Shown: positions 1-8,940, counted from the stretch's first letter. The stretch: DNA of 33,310 nucleotides from Verrucomicrobiota bacterium (GCA_022709905.1 JAKLHY010000077.1:1-33310); one strand, 5' to 3'. Made by a program: numbers and translations. The notes: generated by a model not told the origin, from the letters alone.

Positions 1-590
1 ACACCGGCAACCGAAAGGGCCGGACACAGTTACGGCCCGCCTTGACGCCACCGCGCCACTCCTCGACTCCACAAATTCCAAGGGGCGCTGTTTTCGCAGA
101 AATGGCCGCATGGCGAGGCGCGACGAAGGACCGCCACCCGCAGAGTGCCCCTCTCGCGAAAACGGCGGTCCTGTTCTTCTGGAAAAAAGTACGAAAAACA
201 TGAAAGGACGTGATGTCCGTTACTGGCTCGATCAAAAGATATTTTCAACTCTGGACAACTTTCGGCCGCACCTGCAACACAAACTTGTCCAATCCTGCGG
301 GCAAGTTCGCAGAAAGCTGAAGACAGGTTTTGGCGTTCCCCAAGGCACAAGGATCGCTCCACCAGCTCTGTTTTTCAGTGGCGTTACGGTCTCCTACTCT
401 TTGTTTGGCAGTGCGATTGCTCATGCCAGTATCGCCGCCCAGCGCGCGACAACGGATCGACGGGCCTGACCCGCCAGCAACCAGACAACCCCAATCGAGT
501 ATCAATATAAGCAAACAGTTAATTATTAAATTAAGGGCTGACCCCAAAGACACGTCCGCCGGCCGCGAGGCCGGTCCGCGATCCCCTTCC
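1..590. other. gene-free region beyond the CRISPR repeat
   Basis: I see no supportable gene here. Several overlapping open frames of about 110-130 codons exist on both strands, but none has recognisable protein character and they overlap one another. No second copy of the repeat at 591-618 is present, which matters because this is where the array should extend. Small structure: a GC stem with a GNRA-type loop, CCGGCC-GCGA-GGCCGG, at 559-574, and a TTAAGGGCTGACCCC string at 531-545 that resembles REP-like intergenic sequences. Confidence 0.6.
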
Positions 591-618
591 GGACCATCCC
601 CACGCGGGTGGGGAGAAC
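591..618 (-). CRISPR. solitary type I-E CRISPR repeat
   Basis: The 28-base unit has the type I-E repeat layout: a CCCCAC / GTGGGG stem (598-603 and 608-613) around GCGG, with GGACCAT on one side and GAGAAC on the other. Read on the minus strand it starts GTTCTCCCC and ends GGGGATGGTCC, the orientation expected for an array downstream of cas2. About 50 bp separate it from the cas2 stop, so the leader would be 619-667. No second repeat follows at the expected distance of about 61 bp or anywhere else in 1-590. It is therefore an array eroded to one repeat, or an array collapsed in assembly. Confidence 0.8.
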
Positions 619-667
619 CCTGGAATATCAACAGGTTACGGGGGCATTTTCGAGTAAATAATGGAAA

Positions 668-967
668 TCAGAAGGGTTGATTTTCGGGATCGACCCAATC
701 TTCAGCGACCAACCAAAGGCCGCTGATTTCGGTGTCCCGGCGATCCGGTTGCCCCCATCGTTCGATTTTGAAGCCCTGGCAATTGGATTCACTGGTCACG
801 ATCAGAAGGCTTATGTCCTTGGCGTTTCTTTTGACGTATTCAAGCACCTTATCCCGGGTACGGCGGTTGACGGTCCCGACGAAAACATTGGGTTTGGGCT
901 CGACAAACCAACGCTTGAGAATCCCGCGAATCGCCGGCGGCGTATCATTGGCAATTATTACAGTCAT
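668..967 (-). CDS. cas2: CRISPR-associated protein Cas2 (type I-E)
   Basis: Cas2 forms the structural core of the Cas1-Cas2 spacer integrase. The 99-residue product matches Cas2e in length and pattern: an N-terminal strand followed by PPAIRGILKRWFVEP, then NVFVGTVNRRTRDKV, then the C-terminal strand GLWLVAEDWV. The start overlaps the end of the cas1 remnant by 4 bp (ATGA type), the normal cas1-cas2 arrangement. It is the only cas gene here that looks undamaged along its whole length. It has no intact Cas1 partner, so it probably has no adaptation role now. Confidence 0.9.
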   Translation of the reverse strand: MTVIIANDTPPAIRGILKRWFVEPKPNVFVGTVNRRTRDKVLEYVKRNAKDISLLIVTSESNCQGFKIERWGQPDRRDTEISGLWLVAEDWVDPENQPF

Positions 968-1645
968 GAAATGGCCGAGGGGGGACGACTGCCGGCCTGG
1001 ATTGGGGCGGCTTCGTCGGTTTGAAACAGGTTGGCCCAGTCCTTGGGCAAACGTTGAAGGATGCGCTCCTGCTCGACATGTTGTTTCAAGAGTCTGCGAA
1101 CAAGTTCCCCATCATCTTTAGGATTCTGTCGCACGGCAAGAAAGGCGGCTGGAATGCTGGTGAGGTGTTTGTAGAGATCGGCCACGTCATAGGGTGCGAA
1201 CTCGCAGACCTTCCATGCCTCGGAGTTCCTTGACCGATTTTCCCTCCGCTTCCACATCGGGGAACCGCATTTTAAACATGGCGCGCGCAATCTGCGTTCG
1301 ACGTCGTTTGTCGGCCCACGCCTCGGCATGGATGCGCGGCATGTCGTTGGTATGGTTTGGCGACAGTCCGAAGGCATAGAACCTGATGGATTCCTCTCCG
1401 GTCCAGCAGACGGGCGTATTGCTCTCGGCGCAGGCCTTCATGGCCGCGTGGGTGACCGTCGTGCCGGGACCCAGGATCAAAGTCGAGACGGTGGCGACCG
1501 GGATGCGGCACAGCAAACCGTCAGCGCCGATCCACTTGACACTCGAATCATCGACCTCAAGCCGACCGTGCTCGAGGTAGATGGGGGTCCAACGATCCTT
1601 GGCCGGAGCCAGGGTTTCGAGAGGCGGGCGTTCAAATAAAGGCAT
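964..1645 (-). pseudogene. cas1: cas1 (type I-E) with internal deletion and frameshift
   Basis: Cas1e is the spacer integrase. The first frame (1645 down to 1187) encodes 152 residues that follow Cas1e from the N-terminus to the conserved RGMEGLRVR segment, which holds the counterpart of E. coli Glu141, then stops. A second frame ending at 964 resumes with FAPYDVADLYKH, the counterpart of FVYDIADIIKFD holding Asp218 and Asp221, and runs to a normal C-terminus. The joint is near 1193-1204. Against E. coli Cas1 (305 aa), about 65-70 codons are missing, including the His208 segment (GFVHTG), and the frame has shifted. No functional integrase can be read. There is also no clear ribosome site before the start, as expected if the upstream cas6e was lost. 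Confidence 0.88.
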
Positions 1646-1818
1646 GGAACAAAAAAATTGCGGATTGGGGATTGCGGATTGCGGATTAGGAAGAGGTTAA
1701 TCTGGCGACGGATCCCGGGTTAATGGGATCAAGCTTTCGGGCAGGGAGATCAGTTCGGATGGACGTAGGTCCAATCGCAGTTTCATCAGACGTAAGATAC
1801 CGATCGAGGAGAATCCCA
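1646..1818. other. gap where cas6e is expected; heptamer repeats at 1658-1690
   Basis: In type I-E operons cas6e, which encodes the crRNA-processing endonuclease, sits between cas5 and cas1. Only about 170 bp remain here. A 40-codon frame beginning at the cas5 stop (TAATG overlap) runs to 1697, but I cannot recognise it as Cas6e. At 1658-1690 lie imperfect tandem copies of TTGCGGA (TTGCGGA, TTGGGGA, TTGCGGA, TTGCGGA), a simple repeat that may mark or have promoted the deletion. Confidence 0.6.
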
Positions 1819-2525
1819 TTAAGCTCTGGATTTTGGCGTCACTTTTACCCGGCGCGGGGCGAACTGGCGACCGTCCACACCGCTCGAATCGGCTGTGCCA
1901 AAGCTCAACGGGCTGTCGTTGAGGGTGTCGGTGCCTTCGGTGAAATTCGCGACTTCTTCCACCTTTGCGAAATCCGCTTCGGAGGCAGTGAGGCGGCGCG
2001 TAGAAGGGCCTGCCAAGCATCGTCCTCCGTGGCGTATGGGCCGCCCGGACACAGCGGCGCGGCGGGCAGGCAGGATTTGCGTCCCAGCCAGACACCCCAC
2101 CGGGGATCTCGGATAGCCGCGGCGACCGGCTCCAGCAAGTCGCGTCCGCCGCTGAGGCGGAGCCCAAAACGGGCTTCGAGCAGGTATTGGCGGCGGGTGA
2201 TCACCGGATCGGGATTCATGGCACCACTGGCCCGGCGGGTATTGAGCACCGTGTGGAAATCCTCCAATCGTTGCACGAGCAGGGGCGAATCGAGCTTTTG
2301 CCCGGCGCATCTGGGGAATTGCCTGAGGGTGAGGCGGGTGCCGGAGAACTGCTGCAGCTTGGCGTCGGTGGCGGGTCCTTTGGGCAATCCCATCGCGGCG
2401 CAGACGAGGCCGAACACGCCGCTCCGGGTGGGGAACAGTCCCGTGGCCCGGCGCTGGAAACGGCTGGCGAAGCCCCAGCTTTGCAGCGGGGCGTCGAACC
2501 AGAGTGGCAGATGGACCGTGCTCAT
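1819..2525 (-). pseudogene. cas5: cas5 (type I-E, CasD) with a frameshift
   Basis: Cas5e binds the 5' handle of crRNA in Cascade. The frame from 2525 gives a clear Cas5e: PLWFDAPLQSWGF near the start, then TGLFPTRSGVFGLVCAAMG, then YHTVL-like FHTVLNTRR, and WLGRKSCLPAAPL. After LLRAA (about 2006-1990) the frame carries unrelated residues to a stop at 1905. The next frame over supplies the expected ending: ASEADFAKVEEVANFTEGTD, then DGRQFAPRRVKV, with a stop at 1819. A loss of 1 nt (or gain of 2) near 1990-2002 explains this. A sequencing error is possible, but the state of the neighbours makes a real mutation likely. The start overlaps the cas7 stop by 4 bp. Confidence 0.85.
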
Positions 2526-3316
2526 TGGGAGAAGGCCGCGTCGAGGAGACGGGCGCAGAAAGTGTTGAGGTCTACCTCAGGGATGGCGGCCTCGGCCTCG
2601 GTGGTGATGTTCCAAGTCTTCTTCAACTGCTCGTGGTGAGCCTTGAGGGCCTCGGCGGATGGTGTTCCGAATCCATTGCGCGAAGCGATTGGGGTCTCGA
2701 AAGCATTGATAAGTTGGAGCGGCTGGCCTTGGTCTTTGACGAGGCCGAGGACGAAATCGGGGAGCGTGGCGCCGTTCATGGAATTTTTCCGCGCTCCCGG
2801 CACCGCGAGCACAACGGCCCGGAGAAAGGCGTCCACGATTGTGCGCTGCTGCTTCGCGTCCAGGTTGGACAGGTGTTCCTCGAGAAGTCCAAGATTCAGT
2901 CCGGCATAGCGGTAATAGGTGGCGGAGTTGAATTCCAGCGTGCCGGTCATGCCGGCGCCGGCCTCGTCGCGGGACTGCGCGTCGTCTACCGCGGCGAAGA
3001 AATCCACCTCGTTGTCCACCTTGTGCGTCGAGAGCGCATGGCTGAACAGTCCCGCGCCTTCCACCGTCAGTGAGTGGTCGCTGGCGACCATGCGGCCAAA
3101 GATGGCGATGTCGGCCGCGTCCTTGAGAGCCACGCTCTTTGCAGCCTTGGCGGCGACCTTTGCTAGATCCTTTGGTTTCCCGCCCGCCTTGGTCGCTTCA
3201 GCCAGCGCGGCTGCAAAGGCGTCGAGTTCCGCTGGAGACAGAAACATCAAGGTCTTGACCTTGAGTTTACCCTCCTTCTCCGCCTTCTCATCCAGCGTCG
3301 CCAACTCGCCGGCCAC
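2522..3316 (-). pseudogene. cas7: cas7 (type I-E, CasC) lacking its N-terminus
   Basis: Cas7e forms the six-subunit Cascade backbone along the crRNA. The visible frame matches the C-terminal three quarters of Cas7e: DIAIFGRMVAS, HALSTHKVDNEVDFFAAVDD, EFNSATYYRYAGLNL, VPGARKNSMNGATLPDFVL. The N-terminal 90 or so residues, including the RRVRISSQSLKR-type segment, are absent. The frame opens at a GTG (3316) inside the joint with cse1, without a credible ribosome site. E. coli CasC has 363 residues; this has 264. The missing part, together with cse2 and the cse1 C-terminus, fits a single deletion of a bit over 1 kb. Confidence 0.87.
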
Positions 3317-4376
3317 GCTCTTGGAGGTTATCGAGAGCCAGAGGTCCGCCGGTTGTGTCTTGGGAGAACCTTCTCACGGCAAGGGCGTGGAGCTGCCGCC
3401 ACGGCGCGCGTTCCAGCGAAGCCCCCAAGGGCGCGCGTTTCTCACCGTCAGAGCGCAGGATGATGGTGGCTGTCGGCTCGCGAAAGCCCTCGTCGTAGGA
3501 GGGAAAGTCCAGGGCGTTCGCCAGAAGAAGCGAACCACTATCCTCGCCCAGGCGGATGGCGCGTGCGAGCGGAACGAAGCGCCCAAGATAGGTCAGCGTG
3601 GCATTTGCCACCGCAGCCTTGTCGGCAGCCGAGGCCGGCATTTTCTCCCAGACCGGCTTTCCCCAACGGTCTTCTCCCAGCGCCTGGGCGACCAGTTCCT
3701 TGTTCAATAGATTGAGGTGAAGTGTTTCGAGCAGATTGGAGCCGCGAAGCAGCGTATGAAGCATGCTGCCGGGAAGACAGGGAGCATGAGCGCTTTGGCC
3801 CGGCGCCGGTTTGGGATATTTTGCCCACTCCAGCGTGGGCTTTCCACCCCACAGAGCCACGCCAATTGTTCCACCGGGCGAGAAGCATTGAAATGCGAGC
3901 AGGTTCAAGGCGTGCGAACTGGCCTCAATCACCCGTTCCGCGCCGCTGCCAGCATGGTCGAACAGCGTGGCGTTGTTGCCGGAGGCCAGCGCCATGTCCA
4001 GCTTGCCGGGCGAGCTACCTTCCTCATCGTCGTCGGCCTTGGCCGGCTTCAAATCCGTCACTTGCAGGAACCGCGGTCCTTCGCCGAACAGGTTGAACGC
4101 CCCGCCGATTTCCGGCCGGGCCAGATACTTGGCCACGGAGGGGGCGATGCGACTGCGGCAAGCGCGCCATTCCTTGCGATCGGCCGGGCCGTCCAGCGCG
4201 GCGTGGGTGATGCAGAGCAGCAGCCGCATCACCGCGATCCGTTCGTGGGGGCGCAACGCTAGGTCGCGGATTTCCGGAGCGCGGGCGAAGGTGTCCCGCA
4301 GGCTGAGGGGCTCGCAACGGCCCGTGTCCAGCAGGACGGGCAGCCAGGGATCAATCGTAAGGTTCATCGTCGTCAT
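3288..4376 (-). pseudogene. cse1: cse1 (casA/cas8e) truncated at the C-terminus
   Basis: Cse1 is the large Cascade subunit that recognises the PAM and recruits Cas3. The frame begins in the usual way (NLTIDPWLPVLL, then SLRDTF) and continues through HERIAVMRLLL, EWRACRSR and FNLFGEGPRFLQV to PWRQLHALAVRR. It ends after 362 codons, against 502 in E. coli. The missing end corresponds to the C-terminal helical bundle. The last codons (QERGRRVGDAG) are out-of-frame sequence over the joint with cas7 near 3316-3330. The start overlaps the cas3 stop region, as in intact operons. No cse2 (casB) is present between cse1 and cas7. Confidence 0.87.
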
Positions 4377-6917
4377 AGTCAGTTGTCGGGGTGGTTGCCG
4401 GTGAACTGGGCGCGGCCCTCCGGGGAAATGTGACGCCTTCGTCCAAGTGCCAGGTCATGCCGCTTTCCATGTCGCCGAAGAGGATGGCTCCGTCGGTCTT
4501 GCGGACGACGCCAAGCACTGTCTTGCTTGGCGCAATTGATTCCAGCCATTCAGGCGGAGTTCCGGCAAGCGACAAGAGCCTCATCGCCCGCCACACTGGA
4601 ACTTGAATGCGCACCAGATTGGAGTGGACGGCGCGAGCGGCGGCCAAATCGAAACGGAAATCAGGGAAGTCGGTCGTTGTTCCGTCGGCGAGCATCAGTC
4701 GAATGCGGTGTCCGGGCAAACTATCGGGAGATGCAGTGGCGAGAAGAAGATGGAGAGTTCTCCTGGCCTTCGGAGTCCACCGCGTCTGAACCCCCTCCTC
4801 GTCGGCGAGGGCAGGCTGACGGCGCACCAGCGCGGCGAGGTCGGCGGCCTGGCGCAAAACCTTCCGACTATCGTCAATTTCCCGCGCCAGTTCCGTCCAT
4901 CCGACGGGTTCGCTACTGGTCGCGTCCCGGTAAGTCTCTTCCAGCAGCATGCGGATGTCGCCGGGTAGTTCGATCTGGGATTGCCGCGTCCAAAGATCGA
5001 ACGTCCGCAACAGCAGGTATGGCGCATAGACAAACACGCTCCGGCCCAGAAGTGTCTTCAATTCAACCGCAGATCCATTTCTAAAATTCTCGAGAGTCAG
5101 GCCGGTTTGGATGAGGACTTCGGAACGGCCGGGACGGTTAGGGCGTGTGTGCCGCCAGAGCCGCCCAATGCGTTGCAGCAGCATATCCGTTGGCGCAAGA
5201 TCGGTGGCAAGGAAATCCGCATCGATGTCGACGCTCTGTTCGACGACCTGCGTGGCCACCAGAACGCAGCCCTGGGGGCGGTTGTTCGATTCCTTGCCCA
5301 AGGCTTCCAGCCAGAGTTGTTCGAGTTGTTCCCTGCGCCAGAGGGGGAACCGCGCGTGAAGGAGACCCAGATGAGGTCCATCCTGTCGATTGGCGCTCTT
5401 GAGCAATCGATAGGAGGCTTGGGCTTCGTCCACCGTGTTGCGAATCCAGAGCACGCATTGGCCGGCTTCGGCGCGTTCCAGGCATGTGTCCGCAATAGCG
5501 GCGTCGGATTCTTTGGTTGTGGCGACCTGGATGGTTTTGGGCGTATCCGCCGGAAGTGAAATCGTGCCGGCATTTTTTCCCTCGGGCGCGAGGGTGATCA
5601 GGGGGTAATCGTTGTTGTTGGCAATCGGGATTGCGCCTGCCGCGCGTATAAGTTCCTCACGGCGTTGCCCTGTCAACGTAGCGCTGAGAATGATTACGGT
5701 GCAACGAAGTTCGCGAAGGCGCTTGACCAGGTTGTCCAGCAACGTGCCGGTGTAGAGATCGTAGGTGTGGATTTCATCGAGAATGACCACCTTGCCCGCG
5801 AGGCCGAATTGCCTCACAAAGAAATGCTTTGCCGCTACAATACCGAGCAAAGCCTGGTCCACCGTGCCCACGCCGAAGGACGTCAGCAGGGCACGCTTGC
5901 CCGAGGCAAACCAAGAACATGCGGCGCGGACATGATCGCGGACAGCCACGGCCTCGTCTTCATCACGCACGTTTCGGGAGGCAGACCGGTCGTCCTTGGC
6001 GAAAGAAGGCGAGAGAATCGGCATGTGGAAATCCTCTCGAAGCCATGCGGTTCCGTGTGCCAGACGCAATTCATGAGGACGAGCCTCAATTCGGCTCAGA
6101 AAGGCATCGACTCGCTCATGAATCTTGTTACTGGTGGTCTGGGTGGGCAGCGCGAAATAGAGCCCACCGGCGTGCCCTCCGGAGATCAGCCTGTAAGCGG
6201 CGGCCAGGGCGGCCTCCGTCTTGCCGCAGCCCATCGCGCCTTCTATTAGATACGCGCCGGGGCGGTTGATCCGCTCGAAGGCCGCACGTTGCAGCGGAGT
6301 GGCGGCGAAATCCGGAAACAGTTCGCCAAAGCCCAGGCCGGGCCGGAGCGCCGCCGCCCTCCAGCCAATGTTGCAGAGGGCCATCCGCGCGTGTTCCTCT
6401 CGAAGCGCTTCTCCGAGCAAGCCGTCGGGCGGAAAGAGGTCTTCATCCGATCCAATCCAGTCCGCCACAGTGATCAATCCCGCCAGCCACCAAAGCACGG
6501 CTTCGGTCGGAGCTGCGGCTGGACACGCGCCAAACCGCGCCATCAGATCACCGGCCGGTCCGCCTCGGGCCTGCTCCCACAGACCATCGCCGATGCTGCC
6601 TCGTAATTCGAGTCCCTTGCGAATTCACTAAGACAAAAACGCCGAATCCATGCATCGCTTTTTGCCTGGAATCCAGGGCAGATTTTCCCCACGTCATGCA
6701 AGGCAGCGAGGGTGGCTGCTCCTGGGGGCACCAACGCCCTGACGGGCGCCGGCAGCAGGCCGATCAGCGCTTCGGCCACGCAACCGACATTCAGGCTGTG
6801 GTCCCGCACGCTGATGCCGGGCTGCCCGTCCGCAGTCGTTTTCGCCCAGAAATGGATCCCATCCGGGAGACGGGGGCCTTCTGGATCCGAGGGTTTTGAC
6901 TTAGAACCAGTGTTCAT
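4351..6917 (-). pseudogene. cas3: cas3 helicase-nuclease with a broken HD domain
   Basis: Cas3 unwinds and degrades target DNA. The N-terminal frame (6917 down to 6543) has RDHSLNVG and ALHDVGKICPGFQAK, the first HD metal-binding motifs. After CLSEFA it leaves the Cas3 reading. The adjacent frame resumes at KGLELRGSIGDGLWEQ (about 6618), leads into WWLAGLITVADWIGSDE and continues through a complete helicase to 4351: Walker A GAMGCGKTEAA, LDEIHTYD box, SATLTGQ, VVEQSVDIDAD and LLQRIGRLWRH. Between LHDVGK and ADWIGSDE about 60-70 residues are missing, including the distal H and HHG motifs. The helicase might still be translated from ATG 6543, but an active nuclease is not encoded. Confidence 0.87.
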
Positions 6918-7230
6918 TTTCCACCGGCCGACTTTATCATGGGGGGTCGGACAAATACGGTCCTAGCCCCTCCCGGTTGCGCGCGCAATTCTTAGCGTTA
7001 AAATCAATTCAACAGCAAGCTGTTGCGTCGCAAAAAGTGCAGGGGGAAGCTTAAGCCATTGTATGTTTCTTTGACAAGTGCGAGTTTGGCGCAGGCGGTT
7101 GTTTTACGCCTGTTTTGCCAAGCCAAATCGCGAAGCGGTTTGTTCGAACGAGGCTGGGCCTCAGATGATCGCTTAGACTTAATTTAAAAAATAAGCCAGT
7201 TAAATCTGAGGTCCAGCCTCGTTCGCTCGG
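6918..7230. other. intergenic region upstream of cas3
   Basis: No gene is visible. The sequence just before the cas3 start contains a GGTGGAAA ribosome-site-like stretch on the minus strand. The notable content is the long inverted repeat at 7145-7225, listed separately. I could not define a convincing -35/-10 pair for the cas operon. Confidence 0.6.
7145..7225. repeat. 22-bp inverted repeat downstream of the peptidase-cyclophilin gene
   Basis: The arms 7145-7166 and 7204-7225 are reverse complements over 22 positions with one difference, which would be a G-U pair in RNA. The core is CGAACGAGGCTGG and CCAGCCTCGTTCG. The 37-base loop is AT-rich. It begins 6 bp beyond the stop of the minus-strand gene at 7231, so it could end or protect that transcript. 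There is no clean T-run next to the stem, so a classical intrinsic terminator is not certain. Confidence 0.75.
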
Positions 7231-8640
7231 TCAGTTCAGTCGGATGGCGCGTTGGATTCGGATCGGGGGCGTGAGTTGCTGGCCTTGAGCGGGACTGGAG
7301 TGGATTTTTCGCGCGACATCCATGCCCTTGACGACCTGGCCAAACGCGGCGAAGCCTTGTCCATCGGGATTGCGGCGGCCGCCGAAATCCAGTTCGGGTT
7401 GATCGCTCAGACAGATGAAGAAGTGATCCTGGGCGGAGTCAGGCGCGGCGCGGGCCATGGAAACCGTGCCTGTCAGGTGGCGAAGTCCGGTGTCTTTGGT
7501 CCGTTCGAGGGGGATGGGAGGGAGGAAATCGCGTTGTTTGGCTGGGTCGGCGCAGGCCTGGACGACTTCGATTTTGACCTTGTCTGCGGGCTGGTTGGAG
7601 GGCGTGACGGTGCGGAGAAATGTGCCGTCCGCATAAAGCCCCTGATGCACGTAATGCAGAAAATTGGTGACGGTGACCGGGGCCTTGAGTGTATCGAGTG
7701 CCAGTTCGATATCGCCCATGGCGGTCTGGATCAGGACGCGAGGCTTGTCCGGGACCGGTTCATCGCGCCAGCGGAACCGAGGGGCTTGGGAGGGATCGAA
7801 TCCCGCCAGATGATCGCGGTCTTCGGGACCGCGAAGGGCGGGTTTTTGGTAGCGCCAGGCGCCGTCGCCCAGCACCTCCTGGCAAAGGGCGGCCAAGGCG
7901 GGATCATAGGCCTTGAGCTCGGCCCGGGTGTTGACGTGGTTGTGCAGGCCGTCGTTTTCGCGGTTGTTGTCAAACCAATCCTGCATCGCTTCGGCCCAAT
8001 ATTCGGCCGGATTGCCGCCGGCATAGGTGCCGTGCCATCGGCCCGCATCGATGGCGGTCTTGTAAGCGGTTCTGAGGCGGCCCTCGAAAGTCGGATCCAA
8101 GTCCCTCATGGCATGGGAATGGATGGCATGGGCAAATTCATGAATCAATATGTTTTCTGTTGAATAAGGATCTCCGGGGTATCCCAGGAGATTTTCCTCG
8201 GCGCAACTGACCGGTGATCCTCCCAGGCCGCGCGCGCGGCGATCCCAGAATACTTTGGGCTTCATCTCGGAATGCTCGGGGACATCGGTGGTGAACTCAT
8301 TCCACGCCATCACCGTCAGCCGCACCTTCCGTTTCGCCATGGCCTCGAGGATTTTCTCATGTCCCTCGAGCATGCGGGATAGAATCCAGGCCGCTTCCTT
8401 CAAGGCAAAATCCGATGCCCGGCTGGATCCCACGATGGAGAATCCGGCGACCGAAGTGTGTTTCTGATAAAAATCATCCAACTGAAGCTCTTGCCTGACG
8501 CGTTCCGGCACGGGGCCCACCGTCCAGGTTTCGGCCTTGAGGCTCGAGCCAGCCAGGAGAAGGCCAAAGACAACCGCAAGGGCAGGGGAGGCACACAGGG
8601 ACAGAAGCTTCGATGAAACGGAATACTGCATGCGAAGCAT
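7231..8640 (-). CDS. secreted HExxH zinc peptidase-cyclophilin fusion protein
   Basis: The 469-residue product has a signal peptide (hydrophobic stretch about residues 18-31 ending near SSLKAETW). A putative zinc peptidase domain follows, with HEFAH at residues 167-171 in ILIHEFAHAIHSH and a downstream Glu in PAEYWAEAMQDWF (about 213-217) as possible third ligand. This is a gluzincin-like layout of the type seen in anthrax-lethal-factor-like peptidases. Residues about 303-469 form a cyclophilin-type peptidyl-prolyl isomerase: TAMGDIELALD, NFLHYVHQGLYADGTFLRTV, HFFICLSDQPELD, GFAAFGQVVKGMDVARKI. It should act in the periplasm or outside the cell. A second ATG at 8631 also fits. The gene stands alone between intergenic regions. 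The cyclophilin call is firm; the peptidase activity is inferred from the motif. Confidence 0.85.
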   Translation of the reverse strand: MLRMQYSVSSKLLSLCASPALAVVFGLLLAGSSLKAETWTVGPVPERVRQELQLDDFYQKHTSVAGFSIVGSSRASDFALKEAAWILSRMLEGHEKILEAMAKRKVRLTVMAWNEFTTDVPEHSEMKPKVFWDRRARGLGGSPVSCAEENLLGYPGDPYSTENILIHEFAHAIHSHAMRDLDPTFEGRLRTAYKTAIDAGRWHGTYAGGNPAEYWAEAMQDWFDNNRENDGLHNHVNTRAELKAYDPALAALCQEVLGDGAWRYQKPALRGPEDRDHLAGFDPSQAPRFRWRDEPVPDKPRVLIQTAMGDIELALDTLKAPVTVTNFLHYVHQGLYADGTFLRTVTPSNQPADKVKIEVVQACADPAKQRDFLPPIPLERTKDTGLRHLTGTVSMARAAPDSAQDHFFICLSDQPELDFGGRRNPDGQGFAAFGQVVKGMDVARKIHSSPAQGQQLTPPIRIQRAIRLN

Positions 8641-8873
8641 TTAAACACATCAGCCTGACGGATCCAGTATGTTTTCGCAGCTCGCGACAAAAAACGTCGC
8701 AGCTACGAATTATTTTGTCGCGCCCTATCGAGATCATACGAGTTTACCGGCTTGCTACGATCGACGATGCCGAGTATCGTTTAACTGTTCCACTCAGTCG
8801 TAAGATTGAGCGGAATTGCCGACAGGCAGTAAACCCTAAAATCAAGGTCAGATAACCGCGTCCGTGGTTAGGT

Positions 8874-8940
8874 GGAGCAGGGGAACGAAGCTGTGGAAGA
8901 CAAGTCCGCAATAGCGAGCCCCCCTGCTCCAACTTTTTTT
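8874..8940 (+). terminator. long hairpin with U-tract; terminator or end of an unknown small RNA
   Basis: GGAGCAGGGG (8874-8883) pairs perfectly with CCCCTGCTCC (8921-8930) and is followed by AAC and seven T. Inside the loop a second stem can form, TGTGGA with TCCGCA around AGACAAG. This is an intrinsic-terminator layout on the plus strand, with an unusually long and structured loop. No plus-strand gene lies upstream, so it may end a non-coding RNA starting somewhere in 8641-8873. I tested it by eye against tRNA, tmRNA and SRP RNA signatures and saw no match. Confidence 0.5.

Noticed and set aside
531..545. REP/RAYT-type repeat (TTAAGGGCTGACCCC)
   Set aside because: The string is reminiscent of REP-like sequences, but only one copy is visible and no associated transposase is present.
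1697..1822. 40-codon frame after cas5 as a cas6e remnant
   Set aside because: It starts in the right place, but I see no Cas6e motif (N-terminal strand and glycine-rich C-terminus) in it.
1819..4376. A natural minimal type I-E variant lacking Cse2 and Cas6
   Set aside because: The cse1 end and cas7 beginning are cut within conserved regions and the frames are broken at the joint; cas5, cas1 and cas3 also carry frameshifts. That is damage, not a streamlined design.
8874..8940. tRNA, tmRNA or SRP RNA
   Set aside because: The stem is too long for a tRNA acceptor, there is no T-arm GTTCGA, no tmRNA tag frame and no SRP GGAA tetraloop with its conserved internal loop.
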